A DNA stretch of 51,576 nt from Desulfobacteraceae bacterium. GTDB lineage: Bacteria > Desulfobacterota > Syntrophobacteria > Syntrophobacterales > Syntrophobacteraceae. Under the pieces are notes generated by a model. It was not told the origin of the DNA and made no database searches. It was given only the letters and a program-made list of their open reading frames with translations. The stretch lies in NCBI GenBank assembly GCA_021372055.1, contig JAJFVB010000226.1:1-51576 (forward strand). Direction: 5' to 3'. Made by a program: the position numbers and the translations under genes. Below, in pieces: positions 7,669 through 16,242 of the stretch (its first letter is position 1; every line of letters starts with the position of its first letter).

Positions 7669-9096
7669 TCACTCCTCCGGCTGTGGAGTTTCTTCGGCCG
7701 TCTTCTCCGCCATGACGACCCATCCGCCGCCCATGGCCTGGTAAATCTTGACATACGCGGCGCAGAGGGATGCGCGGGTCTGTGCGTAGTTCAGTTCCGC
7801 GGGAAAGAGCTGCTGCTCGGCGTTCAGCACGGTCAGATAGGTTGCGTAGCCGCCTTCGTACTGCAGCTTTGCGAGATGCTCGTACTGTCTGAGCGTGGCG
7901 ACGAGCTTCTCCTGTGCGCCAAGCTGCTCTTCGAGCTTCCTGCGGGCTATGAGGGCGTTTTCCACGTCCGAAAAACCGTTCTGAATGGAAGATTCGTAAC
8001 TCAGAAGCGCGGCTTTTTGTGTCGCCGTGGCCTGCTGCACCTGACCCGCGATGGACCCGGCCGTAAAAATGGGGCCGGTGAGAGTTCCCGTATAGTTCCA
8101 GACACGGGCGGGACCCGTGAACAAATCGGTGAGGTTGTCACTTGCGGTCCCCATGGTCCCGGTGAGGGAGATAGTCGGAAAATACAGCGCCCTGGCCGCT
8201 CCTATCTTGGCATTGGCCGCGATGAGGTTCTGCTCGGCCTGCCGTATGTCGGGCCGCCGCTCGAGAATCTCGGAAGGCACCCCGATGGGGATTTCCGGCA
8301 GGGACATCTGAAATATCGGTTTGCCTCGCGTAATCGGTCCGGGATTGCGGCCGAGCAGTATCGAAATGGCATGCTCAAGCTGCGCGATCTGGGATTCGAT
8401 CTGCGGGATTGATGCCAGGGCCGTGTCGTATTGCGACTGGGCCTGGGTGAGGTTCATCTGCGAGACCTGGCCGTAGCTGAACTGCTTTTCGAAAAGGTCG
8501 ACGGACTCCGCGTAGGCGGCCAGATTCTTATTGGCGACCTCGAGTTGCTTGTCCAGTCCCCTGAGCTGCATATAATTGCCGGCAACGGAGGACACGAGCG
8601 AAAGGATGACTCCGCGCCGGGCCTCCTCGGTGGACAGCAGATTTGCCTGCGCCGCTTCCGTCAGCCTCCTGATCCGGCCCCACAAATCGATTTCCCAGCT
8701 TGCGCCCGCGAGCACCTGGTATGCGTTCTGCGGGTTGGCCACCACGGAGGAGATGGGAGCAGCGTTGCGTTCGCTGAGAAGCTGCCGCGCGGCCGTTCCG
8801 GTATAATTAAACTGGGGAAACAGCGGGGAGCGTGTCTGAAGGAGAACGCCCGCGGCGTTTTCGACGTTTGCCGCCGCAATTTTCACATTTTTGTTGTTGG
8901 ACAGCGCCTCTGTTATCAGGCCATCGAGCACCGGGTCCTCGAACTGCTTCCACCAGTCGATATTGACCGTACCGCGGGCGTCGGCCTCTTCGTAGCGGTA
9001 GGACTGGGGCGTATCCACGGCGGGGCGGCGGTAATCGGGACCGACCATGCAGCCGGCAAGCAGGATCGTGAGTGCGAAAATGAGAGGTCGGCGCAT
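7669..9096 (-). CDS. RND efflux outer-membrane factor lipoprotein (NodT/OprM family)
   Basis: 475 residues. A lipoprotein signal ends in ILLAGC (lipobox Cys about residue 16), followed by MVGPDYRRP, the hallmark of this family after lipidation. Two repeated OEP domains follow (helical hairpins with LLSYESSIQNGFSDVENALI near the C-terminus). It forms the trimeric outer-membrane channel of a tripartite pump. It starts two bases after the pump gene stop codon. The ATG at 9094-9096 follows GGAGG by eight bases and is preferred to a TTG five codons earlier. It is the last gene of the adaptor-pump-channel operon. Confidence 0.93.
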   Translation of the reverse strand: MRRPLIFALTILLAGCMVGPDYRRPAVDTPQSYRYEEADARGTVNIDWWKQFEDPVLDGLITEALSNNKNVKIAAANVENAAGVLLQTRSPLFPQFNYTGTAARQLLSERNAAPISSVVANPQNAYQVLAGASWEIDLWGRIRRLTEAAQANLLSTEEARRGVILSLVSSVAGNYMQLRGLDKQLEVANKNLAAYAESVDLFEKQFSYGQVSQMNLTQAQSQYDTALASIPQIESQIAQLEHAISILLGRNPGPITRGKPIFQMSLPEIPIGVPSEILERRPDIRQAEQNLIAANAKIGAARALYFPTISLTGTMGTASDNLTDLFTGPARVWNYTGTLTGPIFTAGSIAGQVQQATATQKAALLSYESSIQNGFSDVENALIARRKLEEQLGAQEKLVATLRQYEHLAKLQYEGGYATYLTVLNAEQQLFPAELNYAQTRASLCAAYVKIYQAMGGGWVVMAEKTAEETPQPEE

Positions 9097-9097
9097 A

Positions 9098-12000
9098 TCA
9101 TTTGCCTCCAATTTCGGTCTGCCCGGAAGCGTCCGGAGGACTTTTCTCCGGGGTTTGTCCGTGGCCGGACACTTCGTGCTTCTTGGCCGAGCGTTCGGAG
9201 AGTTTGTCGAAGATGTAGAAAAAGAGAGGCACGTAGAGCATGGCCAGTGTGGTCTCGCCGATCATGCCGCCGAGGATGCCGGTGCCTATCGAATGCCGGG
9301 CGTTTGCGCCCGCCCCCGAGGCGAAGACGAGCGGAAAAACGCCGAAGGCGAAAGCCATCGATGTCATGATGATGGGTCTTAGCCGCTGCTCGCCGGCCTC
9401 TATGGTGGCCTCCATCAGGGTCCTGCCCTGCTTGCGCAGTTCCACGGCAAACGAGACGCGAAGAATTGCGTTCTTGGCCCCCAGGCCGATGAGCACCAGA
9501 AGGCCGATCTGAAAGTAGACGTCGTTTTCGAGCCCCCGCATCCAGTTGGCCGTAAGAGCGCCCAGCACGCCGAAAGGAACCGCGGTCATGACGGAACCCG
9601 GCAGAGTCCAGGACTCATACTGGGCGGCAAGAACCAGGAAAACGATCAGCAGGCCGAATGCGAATGCGGCAGACGACGTTCCGCCGGATTTTTTCTCCTC
9701 GAAGGCAAGGCCGGACCATGCAAACGTGAAGCCCGGCGGAAGGGACTCGTTGGCGACTTCTTCCATGGCCGCGATGGCCTGACCGGAGCTGAAGCCGAGG
9801 GCTGCATTGCCGTTGACCTTTGCCGCCGGGAATCCGTTGAAGTGCGGCAGCAGGTCGGGGCCGGTCACCCACTTTGTCGTGACAAGCGCGGAAAGGGGCA
9901 CCAGGCTGCCCTGGGACGACCTCGTGTAGAGCCGGGTCAGGTCCTCGGGATTTTGCCGGAACAGAGGATCGGACTGAAGTACGACCCACCAGACGCGGCT
10001 GGAGAGATTGTACTGGCTTACCGTCAACGATCCGAATTGCGCCTGGATGGCGTTGTAGACGTCCTGAACCGGAACCCCGAGCAGGGTGGTCTTCTCGCGG
10101 TTCACATCGGCCAGAAGCTGCTGGGTGCTTGCCCGGAACGTGGTGCTAAGTCCCGTCAGTTCCTGTCTCTGCCTCGCCTTGGCCAGAAACTGCTGCGTTA
10201 TCTCCTCGAGCTTCACCGGGTTTCCCGCGGTGGTATCCTGGATCCAGAACTCGAAACCGCCGGTCGTACCGATGCCCGGGATGGACGGCGGGGCGATCGG
10301 GAGCACAAGACCTTCGCGGATGGCTCTGGATTGCCGGGCAACATTTGTCAGCACGGCATCGGCGCTCTCGGTCCTTGCCTTTTCCTTGGACGAATAGCGC
10401 TCTTCGAAAGGGGAGAGCGTCGAGAAAATCGTGCTGGTGTTCGTTTTGAACCCGTTATCGATCAGGCTGTAGCCGTCCACCTCTATCCGGTACTGGACTC
10501 CCTTGCATCCGGCGAGTATCGAATCCACCTTTGCGGCCGCTTTCTCCACGCGGTCCAGGCTTGCGGCATCGGGCATGATAATGGCCGTGATGATGTAGCC
10601 CTGGTCTTCAACGGGAACGAAACTCGTCGGGATCGTCTTGAAGAGGTCGAAAATCGCCCAGATGAAAAAACCGAGGAGAATGAGAGCAATAAGCATGCGC
10701 TTTATAACGACCACCACGGCGTGCCCGAAGGCCAGCGTCGTTGCCTCCACCAACCGGTTGAACCAGGCGAAAGGCCCCCTCTGGGGCGGAGCGGAATGTT
10801 TGAGGATGATGCCGCACATGGCCGGCGTGAGAGTAAGGGCCACGAATCCCGAAACAGTAACCGAAATGACGATGGTGATCGCGAACTGCTTGTAAAGCTG
10901 GCCCGTGGTTCCGGCCAGAAAGGCGGCCGGAATGAAAACGGACGCCATGACCAGCACGACGGCGACCAGCGAGCTGCCGATCTCGCCCATCGCCCTTATG
11001 GTGGCCTCCTTCGGCGGCAGGTGAAACATTGCCATATTGCGTTCGACATTTTCGACGACGACGATGGCGTCGTCAACGACCATGCCGATGGCGAGCACGA
11101 GTCCAAAGAGGGTCAGCAGGTTTATGGAAAAGCCCAGGGCGAGCATTCCCGCAAAGGTGCTGATGAGGGCGACCATGATGGCGGCCGAGCAGATGATGGT
11201 CGTTCTGAAGCTTTGAAGGAAGAGGAAAACCACCAGCACGACCAAGCCGATTGCCTCGATGAGAGTGATTTTGACCTCTTCGATCGAAAGCTTCACGAAC
11301 TCGGTCGTATCGAGCGCGACCACGTACTCGATCCCGTCCGGGATGCGGGGCTTCATGTCTTCCAGGGTCTTGCGCACCGCTCTGGAGACATCGAGTGCGT
11401 TTGCCCCGGGTTGCTGGTAGACCGCGATGATCGTGGTCGGGACCCTGTTCAGATTGGCGGAGGTAATGTACTGGCGCAGTCCGACCTCGGCATGGGCAAC
11501 GTCTTTGAGCCGGACGATGGCGCTGCCGTCCTGGCTTGCCCGCAATATGATATTCTCGTATTCCGTGGGTTCCGTGAAGGGCCGTTGCGTGACGACCGGA
11601 AAGGTCATCTCCACCGGGCCCGATGTCGGCTGCTGCCCGATCTGCCCCGCGCCGAAAAGAGCGTTCTGGTATGAGACCGCCTGCTGGATGTCGCTCGTGG
11701 TAATACCCAGGGAGGCCATCCTGTCCGGGTTCATCCAGATCCGCATTGCCTGGTCGGCAACGCCCATGATCTGCGACTGGCCCGCCCCCTGCACCCGTTT
11801 GATGGCGTCCAGGATGTAGATGTTGGCGTAGTTGGCCACATAATTGGGGCTGAAGCGCTCGCCCTTCGACATCACGGCGATCAGCATCATGATCGAGGAC
11901 GATTTCTTCTGAACCGAGACGCCCTGCTGCACGACGGCCGAGGGAAGCTGAGGTTCGGCCAGGCTCACCCGGTTCTGGACCTGGACCTGGGCGATATCGG

Positions 12001-12301
12001 GATTCGTATCCAGACTGAAGTAGACGGTCAGATTCAGCTGTCCGTTGGAAGAACTGGTCGAGGACATGTAGAGCATGTTGTCGACACCGTTTATCTGCGC
12101 CTCTATGGGCGCTGCGACCGAGTCGGCCACCGTCTGGGAATCCGCTCCCGGATAGGTCGCGGAGACCGTCACCTGGACCGGCGTTATCGACGGATACTGC
12201 TCGACGGGAAGCTGGTTCATGGCCACCAGACCGCCCACGCACAGGATGATCGATATGACGGTGGCGAAGATCGGCCGTTCTATGAAAAACTTCGAAAACA
12301 T
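9098..12301 (-). CDS. RND multidrug efflux pump, HAE1 (AcrB/MexB) family
   Basis: 1067 residues, the normal length for hydrophobe/amphiphile RND pumps. It starts MFSKFFIERPIFATVISI, the standard first membrane helix. The proton-relay residues are present: Asp-Asp in GMVVDDAIVVVENVERN, Lys in GLGAKNAIL, and Arg in LRPIIMTSMAF. Two large periplasmic loops and twelve membrane helices are expected. It exports hydrophobic or amphipathic compounds from the inner membrane/periplasm through the partner channel, driven by the proton gradient. The start is 12 bases after the adaptor stop codon and has GGAG eight bases upstream. Substrates cannot be inferred. Confidence 0.96.
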   Translation of the reverse strand: MFSKFFIERPIFATVISIILCVGGLVAMNQLPVEQYPSITPVQVTVSATYPGADSQTVADSVAAPIEAQINGVDNMLYMSSTSSSNGQLNLTVYFSLDTNPDIAQVQVQNRVSLAEPQLPSAVVQQGVSVQKKSSSIMMLIAVMSKGERFSPNYVANYANIYILDAIKRVQGAGQSQIMGVADQAMRIWMNPDRMASLGITTSDIQQAVSYQNALFGAGQIGQQPTSGPVEMTFPVVTQRPFTEPTEYENIILRASQDGSAIVRLKDVAHAEVGLRQYITSANLNRVPTTIIAVYQQPGANALDVSRAVRKTLEDMKPRIPDGIEYVVALDTTEFVKLSIEEVKITLIEAIGLVVLVVFLFLQSFRTTIICSAAIMVALISTFAGMLALGFSINLLTLFGLVLAIGMVVDDAIVVVENVERNMAMFHLPPKEATIRAMGEIGSSLVAVVLVMASVFIPAAFLAGTTGQLYKQFAITIVISVTVSGFVALTLTPAMCGIILKHSAPPQRGPFAWFNRLVEATTLAFGHAVVVVIKRMLIALILLGFFIWAIFDLFKTIPTSFVPVEDQGYIITAIIMPDAASLDRVEKAAAKVDSILAGCKGVQYRIEVDGYSLIDNGFKTNTSTIFSTLSPFEERYSSKEKARTESADAVLTNVARQSRAIREGLVLPIAPPSIPGIGTTGGFEFWIQDTTAGNPVKLEEITQQFLAKARQRQELTGLSTTFRASTQQLLADVNREKTTLLGVPVQDVYNAIQAQFGSLTVSQYNLSSRVWWVVLQSDPLFRQNPEDLTRLYTRSSQGSLVPLSALVTTKWVTGPDLLPHFNGFPAAKVNGNAALGFSSGQAIAAMEEVANESLPPGFTFAWSGLAFEEKKSGGTSSAAFAFGLLIVFLVLAAQYESWTLPGSVMTAVPFGVLGALTANWMRGLENDVYFQIGLLVLIGLGAKNAILRVSFAVELRKQGRTLMEATIEAGEQRLRPIIMTSMAFAFGVFPLVFASGAGANARHSIGTGILGGMIGETTLAMLYVPLFFYIFDKLSERSAKKHEVSGHGQTPEKSPPDASGQTEIGGK

Positions 12302-12313
12302 AGCTCGGCTCCT

Positions 12314-13540
12314 CTATTTGCCGCCGGCGGCGGTCTTGGTGTTCGGGGCTTCCGCTTTGGGCGCCGGCGTCGGACCGGCCGGGGGGGACACCACGACCGG
12401 CGCACCGGGCCGAAGCATCAGAGCGCCATCCACAACGACCTGATCTCCACCATGCAGACCTTCATTGACAAACCAATCGGATCCGTACCATTCCCCCACG
12501 ACCACCGGACGCACCTCGGCCTTGTTCTCCTTGCTCACCACCCAGACAAAGTGTCCTTTCGGCCCCTGCTGTATGGCCCTCTGCGGTATGAGAATCGCAT
12601 TCGGCCGCACGGAACCCTTTATGCGGGCCCGGACGTACTGGTTGGGGCGCAGGATTCCATCGGGGTTGTTTATGGTGGCGCGGAGCAGAAAGGCCCCGGT
12701 CTGTGGGTTGTAGGAAGGATCGGCGAAGGTGATCTCGCCCGTGTGCGGAAAGACGGAATCGTCCACCAGGATCACCTCGACCTTGAATTTATTCCCCTCC
12801 GGGAGGCGGAGGAGTCCCTTGGCCACCTGGTTGCGGACTCGCTGCATGTCGTTTTCGGACATGCTGAAGTTGACCCAGATCGGAGACATCACGGCAACCG
12901 TGGTGAGCAGGCTGTTCGTCTGGCTTATGTATGTCCCGTCCGTTTGCTGGGCGGCACTCGTGAGGCCGTCCACCGGAGAGGTTATGACCGTATAGGAGAG
13001 ATTGAGCTTTGCGGATTCCACCTGCGCCCTGGACTGTTCCACGCTCGCCCAGGTCGTTTGGAACTGGCCCGTGGCGTCGTCCAGGTCTTTCTGGGAAAGC
13101 GCGTTCAGCTTGGTCAGCGGCTGAACCCTGGCAAGGTTCAAGCGAGCCGTCTCCATGGCCGCTTCCGATTTGGCAAAAGCCGCCTTGGCCTGATCGAGCT
13201 GAACCTTGAAGGGTTTCTGGTCCATCATGAAGAGCACCTGGCCCTCTTTGACCCTTGACCCCTCCGTGTACACGCGCTTATCCAGGAAGCCGGTGACCCT
13301 GGCATGGATATTCACGAGCCTGGAACTCTGCGTTTGGGCCACATAGTCAACCGCTACGGGAACGTCCTTCGGGGCGACGGCTATAGTGGACACCGGTATC
13401 GGCCCCCGTTCCGCCTGGCCTTTCTTTTCCTCATGCTTGCTGCAGCCTGAAGCACTCATGCAGAGCACGAGCAGCATCAAGACCGGGATGATCCCTCTTC
13501 GGGAAAAAGCGGCACATGAGAAAACTCTCCTCCTAATCAT
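12314..13540 (-). CDS. RND efflux periplasmic adaptor (membrane fusion protein)
   Basis: 408 residues with a lipoprotein signal ending SASGC (lipobox). It shows the usual adaptor order: barrel/lipoyl half (VDYVAQTQSSRLVNIHARVT), a long alpha-hairpin (about 110-190), the second lipoyl half (LSYTVITSPVDGL) and the beta-barrel/membrane-proximal domain (LRPNQYVRARI). The C-terminal tail is Pro/Ala-rich. It bridges the pump and the outer-membrane factor. The frame stays open to 13621, but the ATG at 13538-13540 has a GGAG-type site and begins right before the signal peptide. It is the first gene of the efflux operon; repeat copy B lies about 100 bases upstream. Confidence 0.93.
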   Translation of the reverse strand: MIRRRVFSCAAFSRRGIIPVLMLLVLCMSASGCSKHEEKKGQAERGPIPVSTIAVAPKDVPVAVDYVAQTQSSRLVNIHARVTGFLDKRVYTEGSRVKEGQVLFMMDQKPFKVQLDQAKAAFAKSEAAMETARLNLARVQPLTKLNALSQKDLDDATGQFQTTWASVEQSRAQVESAKLNLSYTVITSPVDGLTSAAQQTDGTYISQTNSLLTTVAVMSPIWVNFSMSENDMQRVRNQVAKGLLRLPEGNKFKVEVILVDDSVFPHTGEITFADPSYNPQTGAFLLRATINNPDGILRPNQYVRARIKGSVRPNAILIPQRAIQQGPKGHFVWVVSKENKAEVRPVVVGEWYGSDWFVNEGLHGGDQVVVDGALMLRPGAPVVVSPPAGPTPAPKAEAPNTKTAAGGK

Positions 13541-13643
13541 TTCAGGCTCTCCTCTTGTCTGAACAAAAGCATTGTTTTCCTGTTCTCTCATAACCGGTAC
13601 CCCGTTGCGTCCAGGAATCATCCTCCCGCTCTCCCGATATTCT

Positions 13644-13855
13644 TATACCAACGAGCGTTCAAGATAATGCCAGGCTTTCAGACCGTGGGGAGCCTGCTCC
13701 CCACACCCCACACGCAGCTGCGCTGCTCATTTTGGCGCTTGCGGCGGGCCTGACGCGCGTGCGCGTAAGGCTGCGGCAGAAATCCCGAGGGGGTGCGGGG
13801 GAAATCATTTCCCCCGCTCTTTTCCATTAGTTTTATCTTGAACGCAATTTCGTAT
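13644..13855 (+). repeat. Mosaic palindromic intergenic repeat, copy B (most complete)
   Basis: About 212 bp and the reference copy. Left end ATACC...GCGTTCAAGAT; palindrome GTGGGGAGCCTGCTCCCCAC (13685-13704); GCAGCTGCGCTGC; a block beginning CTGACGCGCGTGCGCGTAAGG and ending ATCCCGAGGGGG; a stem with arms GCGGGGGAAAT and ATTTCCCCCGC; right end CTCTTTTCCATTAG...ATCTTGAACGC...CGTAT, the inverse of the left end. It lies in the promoter region of the efflux operon. Confidence 0.9.
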
Positions 13856-14041
13856 TACAGCCAATTTGTACTGGAGCCGTAACAAAACAGCCCGCGGGAG
13901 GGACTGCTTATCTTGCCGGGTGGGTAGTGTATGCGGATTTCGAGAGATACGAAAGGCTTTTTTTGTAGAATTATAGTCAAGCTGCAATTGACCCCGTTGC
14001 GGGAAATTCCAGCAACTATCGCTGCCTTAGGATCGGTCCTG
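13856..14041. other. Intergenic region with possible leftward promoter
   Basis: 186 bases between copy B and the HAD gene. On the minus strand a TATAAT hexamer lies at 13970-13975, which could serve the efflux operon (transcript would cross the repeat), but no good -35 element is evident. No coding frame is credible. Confidence 0.35.
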
Positions 14042-14512
14042 TTATGTTCGAAGCGTTGCCGTCAGCCGCTTCGGAAAGCGCAACAAGTCCAGGGCGTCAC
14101 GAATATCGGTGCAAATGACATCCGAGGCGGCGAGCGTCTTCGATGCCGCACCTTCCTGCTGAACAACGCAAATGCCCAGCCGAGCCCGGTTCAGCATCAG
14201 GGAATCGTTCCTGCCGTTGCCGATGGCGACGCACCGGTCCGCTCCCAGGCGGTCGATCAGGGCGGCCTTCTTTATGTCCTGATCGTTTTCGGTCAATAAT
14301 TCTGTTTTGCAGTCCACCCCTGCCAGTTCTCTTCGGACGAGGCCGAAAGTATCGGCGGTAACAACGATGACGGACACGAGACGGGCCAAATCGTTCAGCC
14401 TCTCCTTCACGCCCTCCAGCAATATTCCGTCCGCGGCAAGGGTCCCATTGAGGTCAAGCACAAGGTAATCCGCTTCAAGAGGGCCAAAACCGGGTATTGT
14501 TGTTTCAAGCAT
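14042..14512 (-). CDS. HAD-family hydrolase resembling soluble P-type ATPase domain proteins
   Basis: 156 residues, a minimal HAD core without a cap. Motif I is LDLNGTLAADG with nucleophile Asp20; the usual second Asp is Asn22, as in the DKTGT-like motif of P-type ATPases rather than in phosphatases (DxD). Motif II is VVTADT, motif III the Lys around DIKKAALI, motif IV AIGNGRNDSLML. This matches the small cytosolic proteins classed as soluble P-type ATPase (COG4087). They are of unproven function, perhaps phosphatase or phosphotransfer. The ATG at 14510-14512 is chosen because the HAD fold begins right after it; the longer open frame to 14728 looks non-coding. The gene is divergent from the acyl-CoA dehydrogenase. 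Confidence 0.8.
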   Translation of the reverse strand: MLETTIPGFGPLEADYLVLDLNGTLAADGILLEGVKERLNDLARLVSVIVVTADTFGLVRRELAGVDCKTELLTENDQDIKKAALIDRLGADRCVAIGNGRNDSLMLNRARLGICVVQQEGAASKTLAASDVICTDIRDALDLLRFPKRLTATLRT

Positions 14513-14836
14513 CTTAAGGCCGCTCCTCCGGGAAGTGTGAACGAAGCGCAAACGCCGGCAGGCATTTTCACTTCGATAGTAGCTCAGCAAGTGGTGCGCT
14601 TGCAAGGCCGGATCGGCTTTGCCAAAAGCCGGCCCGCCGAATTTCTTTTCTTGCGGCGGCTGAACATGCTCCGGAGTTTTCGCCCGCACCGCTTTTGGGC
14701 CGGGTGCTTCGCGGCTCCGACTGGACAAAGCACATCACCCCTCCTATCGTTTGCGTAGGCGGGCATCCAACCGGCATGCCCGAACTCCTCCCACCCGAGC
14801 CGGAACCGGGGCTCGCCAAATTTCGAACGAGGCCAT
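14513..14836. other. Divergent intergenic region
   Basis: 324 bases, GC-rich, between the HAD gene (leftward) and the acyl-CoA dehydrogenase (rightward). It should hold both promoters. I see no clear promoter hexamers, operator dyad or small gene. Confidence 0.4.
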
Positions 14837-16027
14837 ATGAACGCGACGCATACGGACTATTATTTCTGTGAAGAGCTTCTTAGCCCCGATGAAAAAGAGA
14901 GCGGGGATGAAGTGAGGGCATGGGTTGATCGGCGCTATCTTCCCAAGGCGGCCGACTATTTCGAGCAGGGGGTCTTTCCGGTGGATCTGATACCCGAAAT
15001 GGCGCAGATGGGGTTATTCGGGTTCAAGCTCAGAGAATACGGCGGGCGCGGGAAAAATAACGTCGCCTTCGGCCTGGTCTGCCGCGAACTCGAGAGGGGA
15101 GATTCCGGCCTACGTTCGTTTGTCTCCGTGATGAACGGACTGGTGATCCACCCCATCCACACGTTCGGAACCGAGCTTCAAAAGAGAAGATGGCTTCCGG
15201 AACTCGTTTCCGGAAAGAAGATCGGGTGTTTCGGTTTGACCGAACCGGATGCGGGGTCGGACCCTCGGAGCATGCTGACAACGGCCGTGAAGGCCCGAGC
15301 CGGCTTTGTCCTCAATGGCCGCAAGATGTGGATAACGAATGGGTCCATCGCCGACGTGGCTGTGGTGTGGGCAAAGACCGAGGACGGGAAAATCCGGGGT
15401 TTCCTGGTCGAAAAAGGCATGAGGGGTTTTGCCGCCCGGTTGATCGAGCGCAAGTTTTCGTTGCGCGCTTCCATCACCTCCGTTTTGAACTTCGAAAACG
15501 TCACGGTGCCCGAAGAGAATCTGCTGCCCGGCACGGAGGGGTTGAAATCGGCTCTCGCGTGCCTGAACGAAGCCCGCTACGGGATTGCCTGGGGAAGCGT
15601 CGGCGCTGCCGTTGCCTGCTACGAGTCGGCCCTGGGGTATGCGAAATCGCGCGTCCAGTTCGGCGCTCCGATCGCCTCGTTTCAGCTCGTCCAGAGAAAG
15701 CTTGCCCGGATGCTCACGGAAATCACCAAGGCCCAGCTCCTGTGCCTGCGGCTGGGAAGGCTCAAAGACGAGGGCCGGGCGCGTCACACGCACATCTCCA
15801 TGGCCAAGATGAATAACGCCCGGGAAGCCCTCAAAATCGCAAGGGCAGCCAGAGACATCCTCGGGGCCAGCGGAATCAGCCTCGGCTATCCCCCGATACG
15901 CCACATGCTCAATCTCGAAACCGTAAACACGTACGAGGGCACGGAGGATATCCACATTCTCTCCATCGGCCGCGACATCACCGGCATGGAAGCTTTCAGC
16001 CTGGGACACCAAAGAGCGGAGGAATGA
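14837..16027 (+). CDS. gcdH: Acyl-CoA dehydrogenase of the glutaryl-CoA dehydrogenase type
   Basis: 396 residues, closely following the glutaryl-CoA dehydrogenase pattern. Diagnostic segments are CFGLTEPDAGSDPRSM, GRKMWITNGSIADVAVVWAK, IRGFLVEKGMRGF, RKFSLRAS, NEARYGIAWG and ETVNTYEGTEDIH. Catalytic base Glu367 is present. Residues that in human GCDH contact the substrate carboxylate are kept: Glu86, Arg93, Ser94 and Tyr366 (human Glu87, Arg94, Ser95, Tyr369). FAD-dependent oxidation of glutaryl-CoA, or a related acyl-CoA, is expected; a retained Tyr suggests the decarboxylating, crotonyl-CoA-forming type. No electron-transfer flavoprotein genes are in the window. The start ATG has GAGG five bases upstream. 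The last codons overlap repeat copy E. Confidence 0.88.
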   Translation: MNATHTDYYFCEELLSPDEKESGDEVRAWVDRRYLPKAADYFEQGVFPVDLIPEMAQMGLFGFKLREYGGRGKNNVAFGLVCRELERGDSGLRSFVSVMNGLVIHPIHTFGTELQKRRWLPELVSGKKIGCFGLTEPDAGSDPRSMLTTAVKARAGFVLNGRKMWITNGSIADVAVVWAKTEDGKIRGFLVEKGMRGFAARLIERKFSLRASITSVLNFENVTVPEENLLPGTEGLKSALACLNEARYGIAWGSVGAAVACYESALGYAKSRVQFGAPIASFQLVQRKLARMLTEITKAQLLCLRLGRLKDEGRARHTHISMAKMNNAREALKIARAARDILGASGISLGYPPIRHMLNLETVNTYEGTEDIHILSIGRDITGMEAFSLGHQRAEE

Positions 16028-16113
16028 TTCCCCCGCGCCAAAATGAGCCGCGTAGCGGCGTGGGGGTGTGGGGGGGCCGGCTCCCCACGCTTTTCAAAAG
16101 CGTTTTTCGGTAT
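16011..16113 (-). repeat. Mosaic palindromic intergenic repeat, copy E (inverted)
   Basis: About 100 bp, in the opposite orientation to the other copies. Read on the minus strand: ATACCGAAAAACGC...AAAAGCG, then GTGGGGAGCCGG...CCCCAC, a CGCTACGCGGCTCATTTTGGCGC segment in two parts matching GCTGCGCTGCTCATTTTGGCGC of copy B, then the stem arms GCGGGGGAAT / ATTCCTCCGC and CTCTTT. The final stem arm covers the last codons and stop codon of the acyl-CoA dehydrogenase. Confidence 0.8.
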
Positions 16114-16242
16114 ATTCTCGAATGCAAATGAGTATTGCATGGGAGACATGCAGGCCCGGTTTGGACTTGAAATAATCGCTTGAAAATTGTACAAAAAACC
16201 TCGTTGCAACAAATTGGAAGTAACTTCTGCCCGATACGGAAA

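Noticed and set aside
9842..11674. 610-codon open frame on the plus strand
   Set aside because: Antisense to the RND pump gene; His/Asp/Arg-rich low-complexity translation typical of a shadow frame.
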